Shown: positions 1 through 7,114 of the stretch, in pieces
Layout of the letters: each line of letters begins with the position of its first letter
Numbering within the stretch: position 1 is the first letter of the stretch
Program-made: the position numbers and the translations under genes
Assembly: GCA_002393725.1 (NCBI GenBank)
Contig: DGTJ01000001.1
Location: 1-38,225, forward strand
Length of the DNA: 38,225 bases
Reading direction: 5' to 3'
DNA from: Prevotella sp. UBA4339
GTDB lineage: Bacteria > Bacteroidota > Bacteroidia > Bacteroidales > Bacteroidaceae
Notes under the pieces: generated by a model
What the model saw: the letters and a program-made list of their open reading frames with translations, nothing else
Databases searched by the model: none
What the model was told of the DNA's origin: nothing

Positions 1-98
1 TAAATAGATAGACAAATCCCAAATTATTGGAATAAAGACGGCATCATCATGAAATCGCCTCATTCCCGAGCTTACGCTCGCCTACCCGTAGCCTTTCA

Positions 99-278
99 TC
101 GCCTCAGATAGTGCGGTTTGCTTGGCTAAAAATAGTTAATTTGAGCGTAAGTTACTGATAATCAATAGAAAGCCAAGTTTTCAACGAGGATGAGTATTAA
201 ATCTGCCTTTAAGTCAAAACTACTTAACGCCAGCGAGATGGGCAAATTTTATTTGTTTGTCTCGCTGGTGTTTTATTG
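99..278 (+). ncRNA. Structured RNA-like element, copy 1
   Basis: This stretch has a diverged second copy at about 5450-5655, and the two share a layout. First comes a stem (CTTGGCT 121-127 with AGCCAAG 171-177). Then a 29-base block (173-201) identical in both copies, with core TTTTCAACGAGGATGAGTAT. Then a small hairpin (TTAAGT 209-214 with ACTTAA 222-227). Last is a strong hairpin (CCAGCGAGA 230-238 with TCTCGCTGG 260-268, inner pairs CAAAT 243-247/ATTTG 251-255) followed by TGTTTTATT, like an intrinsic terminator. The small hairpin has different sequence but the same position in copy 2, which suggests selection for shape. No TAnnTTTG promoter was seen upstream within the window, so this copy may be silent or start elsewhere. 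The 5' border is approximate and the RNA family is not recognised. Confidence 0.55.
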
Positions 279-388
279 TCTTACATAGTTTGTGCTAAAT
301 CTTGGCTTGTTAGAGCCAATTTGATACAAACTTTAGTAAAATCAGCGGTTTTGAAGCCTTGTCGTGAAAGAATCTCAACGAAAAATTG

Positions 389-396
389 TAATTTTG
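389..396 (+). promoter_or_regulatory. Promoter -7 element (TAATTTTG) of the AlbA_2 fragment
   Basis: TAATTTTG matches the Bacteroidota -7 consensus TAnnTTTG. A TTG lies upstream at 359-361, a little farther than usual. The ATG of the AlbA_2 remnant follows at 418, so this gene once had its own promoter, downstream of the terminator-like hairpin of RNA element copy 1. Confidence 0.5.
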
Positions 397-417
397 CAGC
401 ATCAAACAGAAATAACG

Positions 418-639
418 ATGACACCAGAAAAGCTAAAAGCGATTATATCGCAAGGCGAAGGAACTGAAGTCGAGCTGAAAGAGTCGAAAGACAGCTTAGC
501 TCGTAAGGTCTATGAATCCATCTGTGCGTTTCTGAATCGCAGAGGTGGTCATGTCGTGTTGGGAGTTGATAATGACAGAAACGTCGTCGGCATCAATCCC
601 TCGAAAGTTCACGCACTCGGCAACTTTGTGATGTGCTGA
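418..639 (+). pseudogene. AlbA_2 (Schlafen-type) domain protein, N-terminal fragment
   Basis: From ATG 418 the frame reads an AlbA_2 start: an acidic segment with the E-VELKESKDS core, then the glycine-rich GGHVVLGVDNDRNVVGI signature of this putative DNA-binding/ATPase fold. The resemblance stops near base 600, and the frame ends at 637-639 after about 74 codons, whereas such proteins are usually several hundred residues long. The C-terminal winged-helix part of a similar protein lies 5 kb away, after RNA element copy 2. In Bacteroidota these proteins are common accessory genes of uncertain role, often called transcriptional regulators. This one is broken and should not be active. Confidence 0.7.
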
Positions 640-779
640 AGGTTTCCAAAGATTTGATGGCGAACTTACTCCTTGCCGTTGGCGGCAGGGCTGGCATTAG
701 TACAGGTGGCGGTGGTTCTAACGGTGAGCTTACCAACTGGGATGGCACGAAGAAAAAGACTGGCTGGGGAATCTGTTGA
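603..779 (+). pseudogene. C-terminal fragment with Gly-rich tail, possibly from a mobilization protein
   Basis: In the frame two bases off from the AlbA_2 fragment, an open stretch reads a helical segment (RQLCDVLKVSKDLMANLLL) and then a glycine-rich tail with STGGGGSNGEL, ending at TGA 777-779. It has no start codon and is fused directly to the AlbA_2 remnant near base 600. Tails of this style occur at the C-termini of Bacteroides mobilization/relaxase proteins, but that link is from memory of style only and is weak. The junction looks like a deletion or recombination scar. Confidence 0.35.
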
Positions 780-843
780 CAAATGGCGAAAGTCATATAG
801 TTAAAGATAATAGTTAGAAAGTATTAGTAAAAAATTTACTCTC

Positions 844-1336
844 TTGCAGTTGTAGTTTATAGACATTACCTTTGCATCGTCGTTATCAAATTAGCGGCAA
901 CTAATATATGAGAATTAAATAAATAAACGGCTCTTACATCGGAGTAGAAGGTCTAAATTCAATTGATACTGAACAAGTAAGGGATGCCATCGTTGTGGCA
1001 AGTAATGAAGGATTCCCTTTTAGGGGTAAACAAGGGCTATGGCTGATGATGTGTTGTTTCACATCCTTAACATGTCACCCTCTTGCATGAGCTATATGCC
1101 TGTTATCTATGAAAGCAGTGGTGGAATTGACAAATGCGGACATTACACGACTAATGTTGTGTTCCAAGCTGTTTCCCCTTTTTTCTTCTGACATTTTGTC
1201 AGGTAAAAAAGTATGGGAATGTTCGCGTATGCCCTCAGACATTTAATGGGTGAAGAGAGATAAAGAAACGGGACGTTTTATGAATGTCAAACAAGATGGA
1301 AACCCTTTTAAGGGAGTGCGCAGAGAAAAATAAATT
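844..1336 (+). pseudogene. Degraded small-gene remnants behind an intact-looking promoter
   Basis: A good promoter (TTG 844-846, TACCTTTG 867-874) faces right, but no intact gene follows. Open pieces in shifting frames read NGSYIGVEGLNSIDTEQVRD from about 927, then, after a frame change, a segment with ADDVLFHILNMSPSCMSYMP ending at a TGA near 1190, and finally RDKETGRFMNVKQDGNPFKG with stop at 1332-1334. They look like one or two small accessory genes broken by frameshifts. I do not recognise the families. Confidence 0.4.
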
Positions 1337-1393
1337 TCGATGGTGTGCAGAAGCACGTCATCGAACTACTCAGTGAATACAAACAAAGGAGAA

Positions 1394-1430
1394 TAAACGA
1401 GGACGTTTGGATAATGAACATCCTCGTTTA
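1394..1430 (-). terminator. Terminator of the DUF4468-like gene
   Basis: Inverted repeat of 13 bases (1394-1406 with 1418-1430, core AAACGAGGA) with an 11-base loop. Read on the minus strand the only imperfect position is a G-U pair. The stem lies 25 bases past the stop codon at 1455 and is followed by a T-rich run, which fits an intrinsic terminator. Confidence 0.6.
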
Positions 1431-1454
1431 CTCTTTCAAAAAGAATGGAGACGG

Positions 1455-2018
1455 TCACCATTCCTCTTCTTCATTGGCTTTGCCTGCTCCTAAAATTGCA
1501 TTGATGATAGAATTGATATTTGTTTCAGTATAATCCACCTGTTTTGCAAATTTGTCTTTGAATACACCATCCTTAGCCCAACTTTTGACCATTCGAGAAA
1601 AATCTTTTTCTCTTGCGCCATTAGCAGTCCTGGTTAAATCTTCATCAATGATAGGGGCTGATACTTTTACTCTTCCATCCTTAATCTCGAAATTAAGGTT
1701 ATAATAACCACCCACATTGAATGATTGTATGAGGTCTTTTATATAAGTAATTTTTGAGTCGTAAGCTCTAATTGAAACCGATGCATCATCGACTACAGAC
1801 ATTACCTTTTGTGGATTCTTATACAATTTGTTTACATTAGCACAAAGAAGCTGAAAGATTTGATGAGCATTTTTACCTTCAAACGGAATAACTACATAAT
1901 CTTTTCCTTCCTCTGAAGCGAATGATCCAAAGGTTGTTAACTTAAATGTCGCTGTGTTTTGAGCGAGACATACTCCTGCTACAAATAGAAGAGCAAGTGA
2001 AAAAAGAACTTTCTTCAT
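1455..2018 (-). CDS. Secreted DUF4468-like protein
   Basis: 187 residues with a clear N-terminal signal peptide: two lysines, a leucine-rich core and a likely cut after CLAQ near residue 20. The mature part reads like the DUF4468 family (TBP-like fold) of Bacteroidota, with a YVVIPFEGKNAHQIFQLL segment near residues 41-58 and then a VNKLYKNPQKV segment. The C-terminus is acidic (EEEEW). Function is unknown; it is probably periplasmic. It is transcribed alone from a promoter at 2252-2259 through a long folded leader of about 230 bases and ends before a terminator at 1394-1430. It lies between the two RNA-like elements but looks intact. Confidence 0.65.
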   Translation of the reverse strand: MKKVLFSLALLFVAGVCLAQNTATFKLTTFGSFASEEGKDYVVIPFEGKNAHQIFQLLCANVNKLYKNPQKVMSVVDDASVSIRAYDSKITYIKDLIQSFNVGGYYNLNFEIKDGRVKVSAPIIDEDLTRTANGAREKDFSRMVKSWAKDGVFKDKFAKQVDYTETNINSIINAILGAGKANEEEEW

Positions 2019-2080
2019 AACTTTTTTACTTTAAAATATTAAACTTATTGTGGTTGAACCTCACTTGTATTAACGCAATA

Positions 2081-2210
2081 GGCGCAGACTTTCGCCATAC
2101 GTCTCACGGTTCACCACAAACCACTCTCAAATATGGGAAATCTGCGCCCGTAACGGGACAGTCCCAATAATGAGAGTTTGCTCTTTTCTCGTGGTGGTGA
2201 TTTGTGAGAC
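2081..2210 (-). promoter_or_regulatory. Folded 5' leader with competing stems
   Basis: Between the promoter (2252-2259) and the start codon (2018) the sequence forms nested pairs: GTCTCAC 2101-2107 with GTGAGAC 2204-2210, CACCAC 2112-2117 with GTGGTG 2194-2199 across a symmetric 4/4 internal loop, and ACTCTCA 2123-2129 with TGAGAGT 2171-2177. Inside are small CCCG/CGGG and GGGAC/GTCCC hairpins. A second option pairs GGCGCAGA 2081-2088 (outside the nest) with TCTGCGCC 2141-2148 (inside it), so both can form only as a pseudoknot or as alternatives. This is what a cis-regulatory RNA or an old hairpin-type mobile element could look like. I recognise no riboswitch class. Confidence 0.55.
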
Positions 2211-2251
2211 TATTGAGCAATATGTCTTGTGCTTCTTTCGAAAACACGATG

Positions 2252-2259
2252 CAAATATA
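2252..2259 (-). promoter_or_regulatory. Promoter -7 element (TATATTTG) of the DUF4468-like gene
   Basis: Perfect TAnnTTTG match on the minus strand, with a -33 TTG (CAA at 2281-2283 on the plus strand) 21 bases upstream. It places the transcript start near 2245 and gives a leader of about 230 bases. Confidence 0.65.
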
Positions 2260-2374
2260 GTCATAAATTCTCAAATATTGCAATTCTTATGGTTGTAACT
2301 TGATTTTTTTAGGCAAATTTTACTAAATGATAGCACTTTTGAGTGAGAGCGACATTTATTAATGTTTTTTTGAG

Positions 2375-2382
2375 TATCTTTG
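2375..2382 (+). promoter_or_regulatory. Promoter -7 element (TATCTTTG) of the broken gene at 2410
   Basis: TATCTTTG matches the Bacteroidota -7 consensus and lies 28 bases before the ATG at 2410. Any start earlier than 2410 would fall inside the promoter, so this site decides the start codon. Confidence 0.6.
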
Positions 2383-2409
2383 CAGCACATTCCATATAAG
2401 CAAGTAACT

Positions 2410-3210
2410 ATGATAGTAAAAGACAAAAATAAGGATGTTTGGCGAGAGATAGCAATAGAGTGTATGAAAGTACTAAAAGTACAAAGTACTGCTGTCTTAC
2501 TATTTGTCAAAGAAAACAAAGAAAATAGAATGAATCTAGCATTATTGCAGTTGACTAAACGCATATTAATCAACATTCGTGCTATTTTTGATTTAGCTGG
2601 GATTTCGTATAAGAATGAGGGAGCACTTCTCTTCAAACTCCCTGTCGGCTTATTGCTTCGTAATAGTCTCATGGATTGTTTAACAGGGCTCCACATCTTG
2701 AAACAAGATGATATGTCATTAAATCATTTACTTGAGAAATTAAATCATGATTATGTTAGTGCTTTATTTGAAGAGTTTGAGGTGTACCGTGACAAGATTT
2801 GTTTTTCAGATTTCAGCAATGAATTTGCGGAGCAAATCTACACGATGTCACTTGAGGACACGTTCTCGCATTATTTTGATATTAATGTGGACTTTAAAGA
2901 TTCAGGTTCTTTCAAAGAGCGTAGTAGATGGAAAGTTGAACCCCAAAGTAAGTATATACCAGAATCTATAAAAGTTGATACATAATTGAGCAAAATACAT
3001 GAATTGCTCTCAAAAGATTCGCAGCTAAGTAACTGTTCTAATAGTATCTATGCTTATTACAAATACTTCTCACAGTGGGAACATTTCTCAGAGAGCGGTA
3101 CAGGTGATGCGTTTGCTGGCTTCGGAGAGGATAATATTAAGATACCTATGGCTTTTAGCTATATTAATACAGCCCTTGACTTTATGCTAAATAGTACCAA
3201 CAAAGGATAA
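2410..3210 (+). pseudogene. Unrecognised helical protein split by one in-frame stop codon
   Basis: The frame from ATG 2410 runs to a TAA at 2983-2985 (191 codons) and continues without a shift from 2986 to a second stop at 3208-3210, another 74 codons. Joined, this gives a mostly helical protein of about 266 residues. The first part has a helix-rich LTKRILINIRAIFDLAG segment; the part after the stop has YAYYKYFSQWEHFSESGTGD, reminiscent of the DUF5677-type proteins of accessory regions. A single base change would explain the stop, so the break looks recent, or a truncated product is made. No signal peptide or membrane segment is seen. The family call is tentative. Confidence 0.5.
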
Positions 3211-3387
3211 TTTGTTTATTAGACTTTACATTGAATTATTTTTCATGTTTTAGATGGCCCTGTATTAATACTAAGGAGAAAACCGAGCCATCATTAGCAA
3301 ATGCTTTATGAAACAAAGACTCCCCCTACAGCCATAATTTCAGCTTTTTTCTTGGATATTTGGAAATATAATGGTAATTTTGCAGTC

Positions 3388-3552
3388 ATGAATACATCAT
3401 TCAAGGAAAGATTCCAAATGAAGATAAAAAGGGAGGATATCCCGAAAGACATCCTCTTTTATACTATAGGGAGGTTGATCGGAGCTGAGGATCTTAAAGT
3501 CTCAAACAGCAGGATGCGCTCCCTTACTATCACTTTAGCGATGCAAAATTAG
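3388..3552 (+). CDS. Small unrecognised ORF
   Basis: Up to 54 codons from ATG 3388, or 44 from ATG 3418. A promoter-like TAATTTTG lies at 3375-3382, only 5 bases before the first ATG, so the second ATG is the more likely start if this is expressed. The predicted peptide is basic at its N-terminus (MKIKREDIPKDILFYTIGRL) and looks like the beginning of a longer protein that has been lost. A stem (GAGGAT 3434-3439 with ATCCTC 3451-3456) followed by TTTT lies inside the ORF and could instead end a short transcript. Bases 3211-3387 before it hold nothing else recognisable. Confidence 0.25.
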   Translation: MNTSFKERFQMKIKREDIPKDILFYTIGRLIGAEDLKVSNSRMRSLTITLAMQN

Positions 3553-3556
3553 GAAA

Positions 3557-3564
3557 TATTTTTG
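3557..3564 (+). promoter_or_regulatory. Possible promoter -7 element (TATTTTTG) of the HEPN gene
   Basis: TATTTTTG fits the TAnnTTTG consensus 45 bases before the ATG at 3609. No good -33 TTG was found at the right distance, so this is a moderate call. Confidence 0.35.
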
Positions 3565-3608
3565 TTAAAAACTGTAAAAATACAATATTTAACTCGGATT
3601 TAACATTT

Positions 3609-5351
3609 ATGGCGTTTACTAATGATACTCTCATAAACTACTTCAAACAGCGTATGGTCGAACTATATGACCGTAATACGCTCGACACTTATGCCGTCAG
3701 AACATGCAACACGATGTCAATGTTTTGTGAGGCGAAGGAGATGCTCAACGGCTGGCTAATAGGTAATGTGAAACGTGGTGAGACCGTAGGACTTTGCATG
3801 GATGAGCTTATCAAACTGCTGAGCAATGATGAGTGGATAGATGACTCGGTTTACAATAGAGCAAAACTTAAAACCCATCTTGAAGCATACGCAAAAGGGG
3901 TGAAGCAAATAAAAGACACCAAAGACAAAAAAGAGAAAGACTATAATGACGCACGCTACACTCTATTTCTCGTCAACCAGTATATATCCCAAAACGACAC
4001 ACGTTATCTGATCTCGCTGCTGGATGCGGTAGAACAGGATTTGCTGACAGTAAAGACGTATGATGACGACCAGTTCTCAGATACTATTAGCAGACTTGAT
4101 GCTAAGCTGTCGCTGTTGGCCACAGAATTATTGCGCAGGGGCTACTCTAAGATTTTTCTTTATCAATACTTTACAACCATTAAGCGCAATGTCGCAGGAT
4201 TGGCATTTAGTAACATATACACCCAGCTTAGGAACAGACTGGGCAATGTCAAGTTTTTCAATGATGTCGTCATTATCAGACTTCATTTCAAATCAAAGAC
4301 CATCCCCCAGATGGCAGACATGAGCGAAGAGGTTCCTGCTGAGTATCAAGATGCCATGAGCGATGTCATGAAAGGGTTTACGAAAAAGTCAACAGGAAAT
4401 GCTTATTACATTGTATCTGTGAAAGCTCCTGATTCCAACGCTGCTTTACAAAAAGCACGTTTGCAGCTGTCGCAAGCTCTTGACAGGAATGATATGGGGG
4501 TGCTCGAAATTGCCAACAAAGGATTAGTGGCGTATAAGGACAACAACAACTGGACTCTTCACTGGGAACAGTATTATGACTTGAACAAAAAATCGCCTCG
4601 TGGCGGGAATATCGCCAATCCTCTTCCTGGCATCATGCAGCGTATTGAAACGTCAAAACACAAGGAAGTAAAGGAGCGTTTAAATACAGCGCTCAGACAT
4701 CTTCGTGTAGGTGATGACCAGGAGGAAATAGAACAAAGGTTTCTCAATTACTGGATTGGACTCGAATTCCTTTTTGCGTCACCAAGGAGTGCTGACAGTA
4801 CCTTTTCGCGGCTGAAGGAGAAGTTTCCTAAACTTAAAACCCTGTATTATCTGAAGCGAAATGTGTTATCGCTTGATAAACGCTTAATAGGAAAGGGATT
4901 AATAGCGGCCAACAAATCGATGGGCACTATCTCTGAGCAGGATATGAATACTGCCTTTTCTGCCGCAACAGAGGAGTTGCTGAAATACCGCATAAAGTCC
5001 ATGAAGTCGCATCTCCATAACCGTGAGAAAGTGAAGAATTACCTGAGCAACCATATTCAGAATCTGGAGTGGCATCTATCGCGTATTTACCATTTACGTA
5101 ATGAACTGGTACACGAAGCTGCCATCAAGCAGAGTATTGTAGGCGTTACTGGTAACTTGAGGGATTATCTTGTCTTTATGCTGAACTTGCTGTTAGATTA
5201 CTGCGATTCTCAAATGGCAAATCACGTTAGCGACCCTATAACAATGGATGATTTCTTCTGGCAGAATGAGCTACTATGGGAGAATCTGACACCTGAGTAC
5301 AAAAAAGAAGAGTTTATGAAAATTCAGTTGCCAACAGAATATGTAAGGTGA
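3609..5351 (+). CDS. HEPN-domain protein (Apea-like), putative defence RNase
   Basis: 580 residues, no signal peptide, no membrane helix, intact. The N-terminal two thirds are unrecognised, with a lysine-rich helix near residues 98-115. The C-terminal part reads like the large Apea-type HEPN proteins: a WIGLEFLFAS helix near residues 381-390, then YHLRNELVHEA with the HEPN catalytic pattern R-x4-H at R497 and H502. HEPN proteins with this motif are typically metal-independent RNases used in toxin-antitoxin, abortive-infection and CRISPR systems. No obvious antitoxin partner (such as a nucleotidyltransferase) is next to it. It is the only large intact gene between the two RNA-like elements. 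The HEPN call is by motif; the defence role is inferred. Confidence 0.6.
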   Translation: MAFTNDTLINYFKQRMVELYDRNTLDTYAVRTCNTMSMFCEAKEMLNGWLIGNVKRGETVGLCMDELIKLLSNDEWIDDSVYNRAKLKTHLEAYAKGVKQIKDTKDKKEKDYNDARYTLFLVNQYISQNDTRYLISLLDAVEQDLLTVKTYDDDQFSDTISRLDAKLSLLATELLRRGYSKIFLYQYFTTIKRNVAGLAFSNIYTQLRNRLGNVKFFNDVVIIRLHFKSKTIPQMADMSEEVPAEYQDAMSDVMKGFTKKSTGNAYYIVSVKAPDSNAALQKARLQLSQALDRNDMGVLEIANKGLVAYKDNNNWTLHWEQYYDLNKKSPRGGNIANPLPGIMQRIETSKHKEVKERLNTALRHLRVGDDQEEIEQRFLNYWIGLEFLFASPRSADSTFSRLKEKFPKLKTLYYLKRNVLSLDKRLIGKGLIAANKSMGTISEQDMNTAFSAATEELLKYRIKSMKSHLHNREKVKNYLSNHIQNLEWHLSRIYHLRNELVHEAAIKQSIVGVTGNLRDYLVFMLNLLLDYCDSQMANHVSDPITMDDFFWQNELLWENLTPEYKKEEFMKIQLPTEYVR

Positions 5352-5409
5352 TGTTTTTTGTGTATTTGCATTTTTGGCACATTTCTTTGTATGGTATTAC
5401 AAATGTGTG

Positions 5410-5417
5410 TAACTTTG
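5410..5417 (+). promoter_or_regulatory. Promoter -7 element (TAACTTTG) of RNA element copy 2
   Basis: TTG at 5387-5389, 20 bases, then TAACTTTG: a good Bacteroidota promoter. No reading frame of note follows. What follows is the second RNA-like element, so transcription would start near 5424. Confidence 0.6.
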
Positions 5418-5423
5418 CTGTCG

Positions 5424-5655
5424 CAAGAATAAGTTTGTCTAATCAGCCAATGAATCGCCTTTGACCTCCTTAGACTGTGCGGTTTATTTGGCTAAAAACA
5501 GTTAATTATGATGCAACTAATTGAAAATCAGTATAGAAATTTCGCTAACCAAGTTTTCAACGAGGATGAGTATTAAAGCCTGTTAGCAGGTTTAAATAAT
5601 TGAACACCAGCGAGACGAACAAGAATTATTTGTTTGTATCGCTGGTGTTTTATGG
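5424..5655 (+). ncRNA. Structured RNA-like element, copy 2
   Basis: Second copy of the element at 99-278, with a promoter at 5410-5417 and a terminator-like end, so a transcript of roughly 230 bases is predicted. Parts: weak stem TTTGG 5487-5491 with CCAAG 5549-5553; the 29-base invariant block 5549-5577; small hairpin CCTG 5579-5582 with CAGG 5587-5590; strong hairpin CACCAGCGA 5605-5613 with TCGCTGGTG 5639-5647 (inner AACAA 5618-5622/TTGTT 5630-5634), then TTTTAT. The inner stem differs in sequence from copy 1 but pairs in both, which is covariation-like evidence for an RNA. The function is unknown. Position suggests a partner of the AlbA_2-type gene fragments that follow both copies. Confidence 0.6.
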
Positions 5656-5684
5656 TCTAAAATAGCCTGTTTTTGTTTGCCTAA

Positions 5685-6149
5685 ATTGCAATTAAAGAGG
5701 CAATAAGGAAAGATTCTTCAATAACTATTCAGGAGTTTCAGAAATTAACTGGGATCTCTAAAAATGGCATCTGGAATGTGCTGAACAGGATGAAAGAACA
5801 AAACAAAATTAAACGTATTGGGCCTGATAAAGGTGGACATTGGGAGGTGGTAGAAGAATTCGTTGAATCCGGCTCCTGTAGTTTCACCTATCGACAAGAG
5901 GGCGACATCAAACGCTATATGAATGGTCAGTCCGATAAGGAGGAAGCCGCAGGTACTGTGTACAAAGCCTCCCTGCCCTTTCTAAAAGCGAATGAATGTG
6001 AGCGTGTGAAGGGACAACTCTCTGATATAGCCAAGGATATGAAAGAAGAACGACAGCAAACCCGAAGTCTGGGACTTTCATTGTCTTCATTTCTTCTTGA
6101 TTTCCACATTCCTACCAGTCGTAATCCTCTACATAGCTGTCGAAGTTGA
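5685..6149 (+). pseudogene. AlbA_2-type protein, C-terminal winged-helix fragment
   Basis: The frame opens right after RNA element copy 2, without a start codon. It reads a typical C-terminal winged helix: IRKDSSITIQEFQKLTGIS, then a recognition-helix segment (IWNVLNRMKEQNKIKRIG) and the DKGGHWEVV end seen in AlbA_2/Schlafen-like proteins. After about residue 58 the frame continues with lower-confidence sequence (a segment with KGQLSDIAKDMKEERQQT, probably coiled coil) and runs into the tail of the convergent gene at 6112. The N-terminal domain is missing here but present 5 kb upstream after copy 1. Confidence 0.6.
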
Positions 6150-6549
6150 CGTCGCCCGTCCAGCCGTTCTGCCGGAACAGGTTGCGGATATGCTCCTGCA
6201 GGGCAGGCGGAATGAGGCGCGAACCATTGCGATACTCGAAATAGTAGGTGCGGTTGGTCTTTCTGATGATGCCGTAGCGGACGGCAGGCTCCAGGCGTCG
6301 GGGCATATCGCCGTTGAACATGTGCAGCATACCCTTGGCAAAACGCACTTTCTGGTCACTGCGATATAGCGGGCAGCTATCCGTAGCCACACCTTCGAAA
6401 TGCGGGTTGACACATCGGTAGGTGCTGTTTGTGCTGGGCATGTGCTGACCTACGAGCCACCGCAGGCAATGATCGTGCAGCGGGCAGTTTTCGATGCAGC
6501 AGATGGTGTAACCCTCATGGGCTTTCTTAGTTAATAGCTCTTTTTCCAT
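6112..6549 (-). CDS. DUF6078-like protein
   Basis: 145 residues from the ATG at 6547-6549. An upstream in-frame ATG at 6648 is excluded because the promoter (6594-6601) lies between the two. The protein has a cysteine-rich N-terminal part (CCIENCPLHDHCLRWLVG, near residues 16-33) and a central basic part (KVRFAKGMLHMFNGDMPRRL), resembling the small DUF6078 proteins of Bacteroidales. The four cysteines plus histidine could hold a metal, but this is not established. Function is unknown. It is a single-gene unit facing the AlbA_2 fragment. Confidence 0.55.
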   Translation of the reverse strand: MEKELLTKKAHEGYTICCIENCPLHDHCLRWLVGQHMPSTNSTYRCVNPHFEGVATDSCPLYRSDQKVRFAKGMLHMFNGDMPRRLEPAVRYGIIRKTNRTYYFEYRNGSRLIPPALQEHIRNLFRQNGWTGDVNFDSYVEDYDW

Positions 6550-6593
6550 AAGTTTCCAGTTGCAAGTGGAGCCTTTCGTCCCCAAATGCTCTG

Positions 6594-6601
6594 CAAAGGT
6601 A
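6594..6601 (-). promoter_or_regulatory. Promoter -7 element (TACCTTTG) of the DUF6078-like gene
   Basis: Minus-strand TACCTTTG with a TTG 20 bases upstream (CAA at 6622-6624 on the plus strand). It fixes the start codon of the gene at 6549. Confidence 0.65.
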
Positions 6602-6776
6602 CAAAATAAAATTGCGGCCTGCAAGTCTTTCGGCAAAAAATCGTGCATTTTAACATTTCATTTTCGTGAATTTCTGCCATATATGAATAAGGTGATACAA
6701 GTTTCGCATTCGTTCTAACTCCTTTTAGTCCATAACATGAGAAAGTTGAGTAAGGTGAGTGAACAGCTCGAAAAAA

Positions 6777-6813
6777 GTTAGGGAGACGTTACCCTGAACG
6801 CCCTCTCCCTAAC
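6777..6813 (-). terminator. Strong intrinsic terminator on the minus strand
   Basis: Perfect 10-bp stem (GTTAGGGAGA 6777-6786 with TCTCCCTAAC 6804-6813), 17-base loop, followed on the minus strand by six T (complement of 6771-6776). No recognised gene lies upstream on that strand. It would end a transcript begun at the promoter-like site 7115-7122. Confidence 0.6.
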
Positions 6814-6960
6814 GTGCTCAAATCTCTTTCTGCAAAGGGATTAGCGGCGAAAATGTTAGGATGTGAGGGACATTTTTGAATTTCATTCTTTTTCCGCAAT
6901 CCCTCGGTGGATCGCGATGGTTTATTAAGGGCTCGCATCCGTATCATTATTGCAAACCAT

Positions 6961-7027
6961 TAGTCCGACGTTAGCGGACTGGTAGTCCGACAGGAGCGGA
7001 CTGGCAGTCCGTAGGCTTCAGACTGCC
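6961..7027. repeat. Three tandem hairpins
   Basis: Two near-identical 22-base units each fold on themselves: AGTCCG 6962-6967 with CGGACT 6975-6980, and AGTCCG 6984-6989 with CGGACT 6997-7002. A third, longer hairpin follows (GGCAGTC 7003-7009 with GACTGCC 7021-7027), then a T-rich run on the plus strand. There are no spacers, so this is not a CRISPR. It may be a repeat family or a folded part of the proposed minus-strand RNA. Confidence 0.55.
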
Positions 7028-7114
7028 AGCCTGCTTATTTTTATTTTATGATGTCTTTCGCTTTTGTTTGATATGTTCCGACAGAGTCATTGCTATATTA
7101 TATCTTAACGGGTA

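Noticed and set aside
190..288. 32-codon ORF inside RNA element copy 1, starting in the invariant block
   Set aside because: In copy 2 the same start codon leads to a stop after six codons, so the block is conserved but the peptide is not.
1345..1533. 62-codon plus-strand ORF
   Set aside because: It runs over the terminator and into the 3' end of the minus-strand DUF4468-like gene; a shadow.
6550..6648. Longer start (ATG 6648) for the DUF6078-like gene
   Set aside because: A good promoter (6594-6601) lies between it and the second ATG at 6549.
6961..7027. Tandem hairpins as a CRISPR array
   Set aside because: Units abut without spacers and only two are alike.
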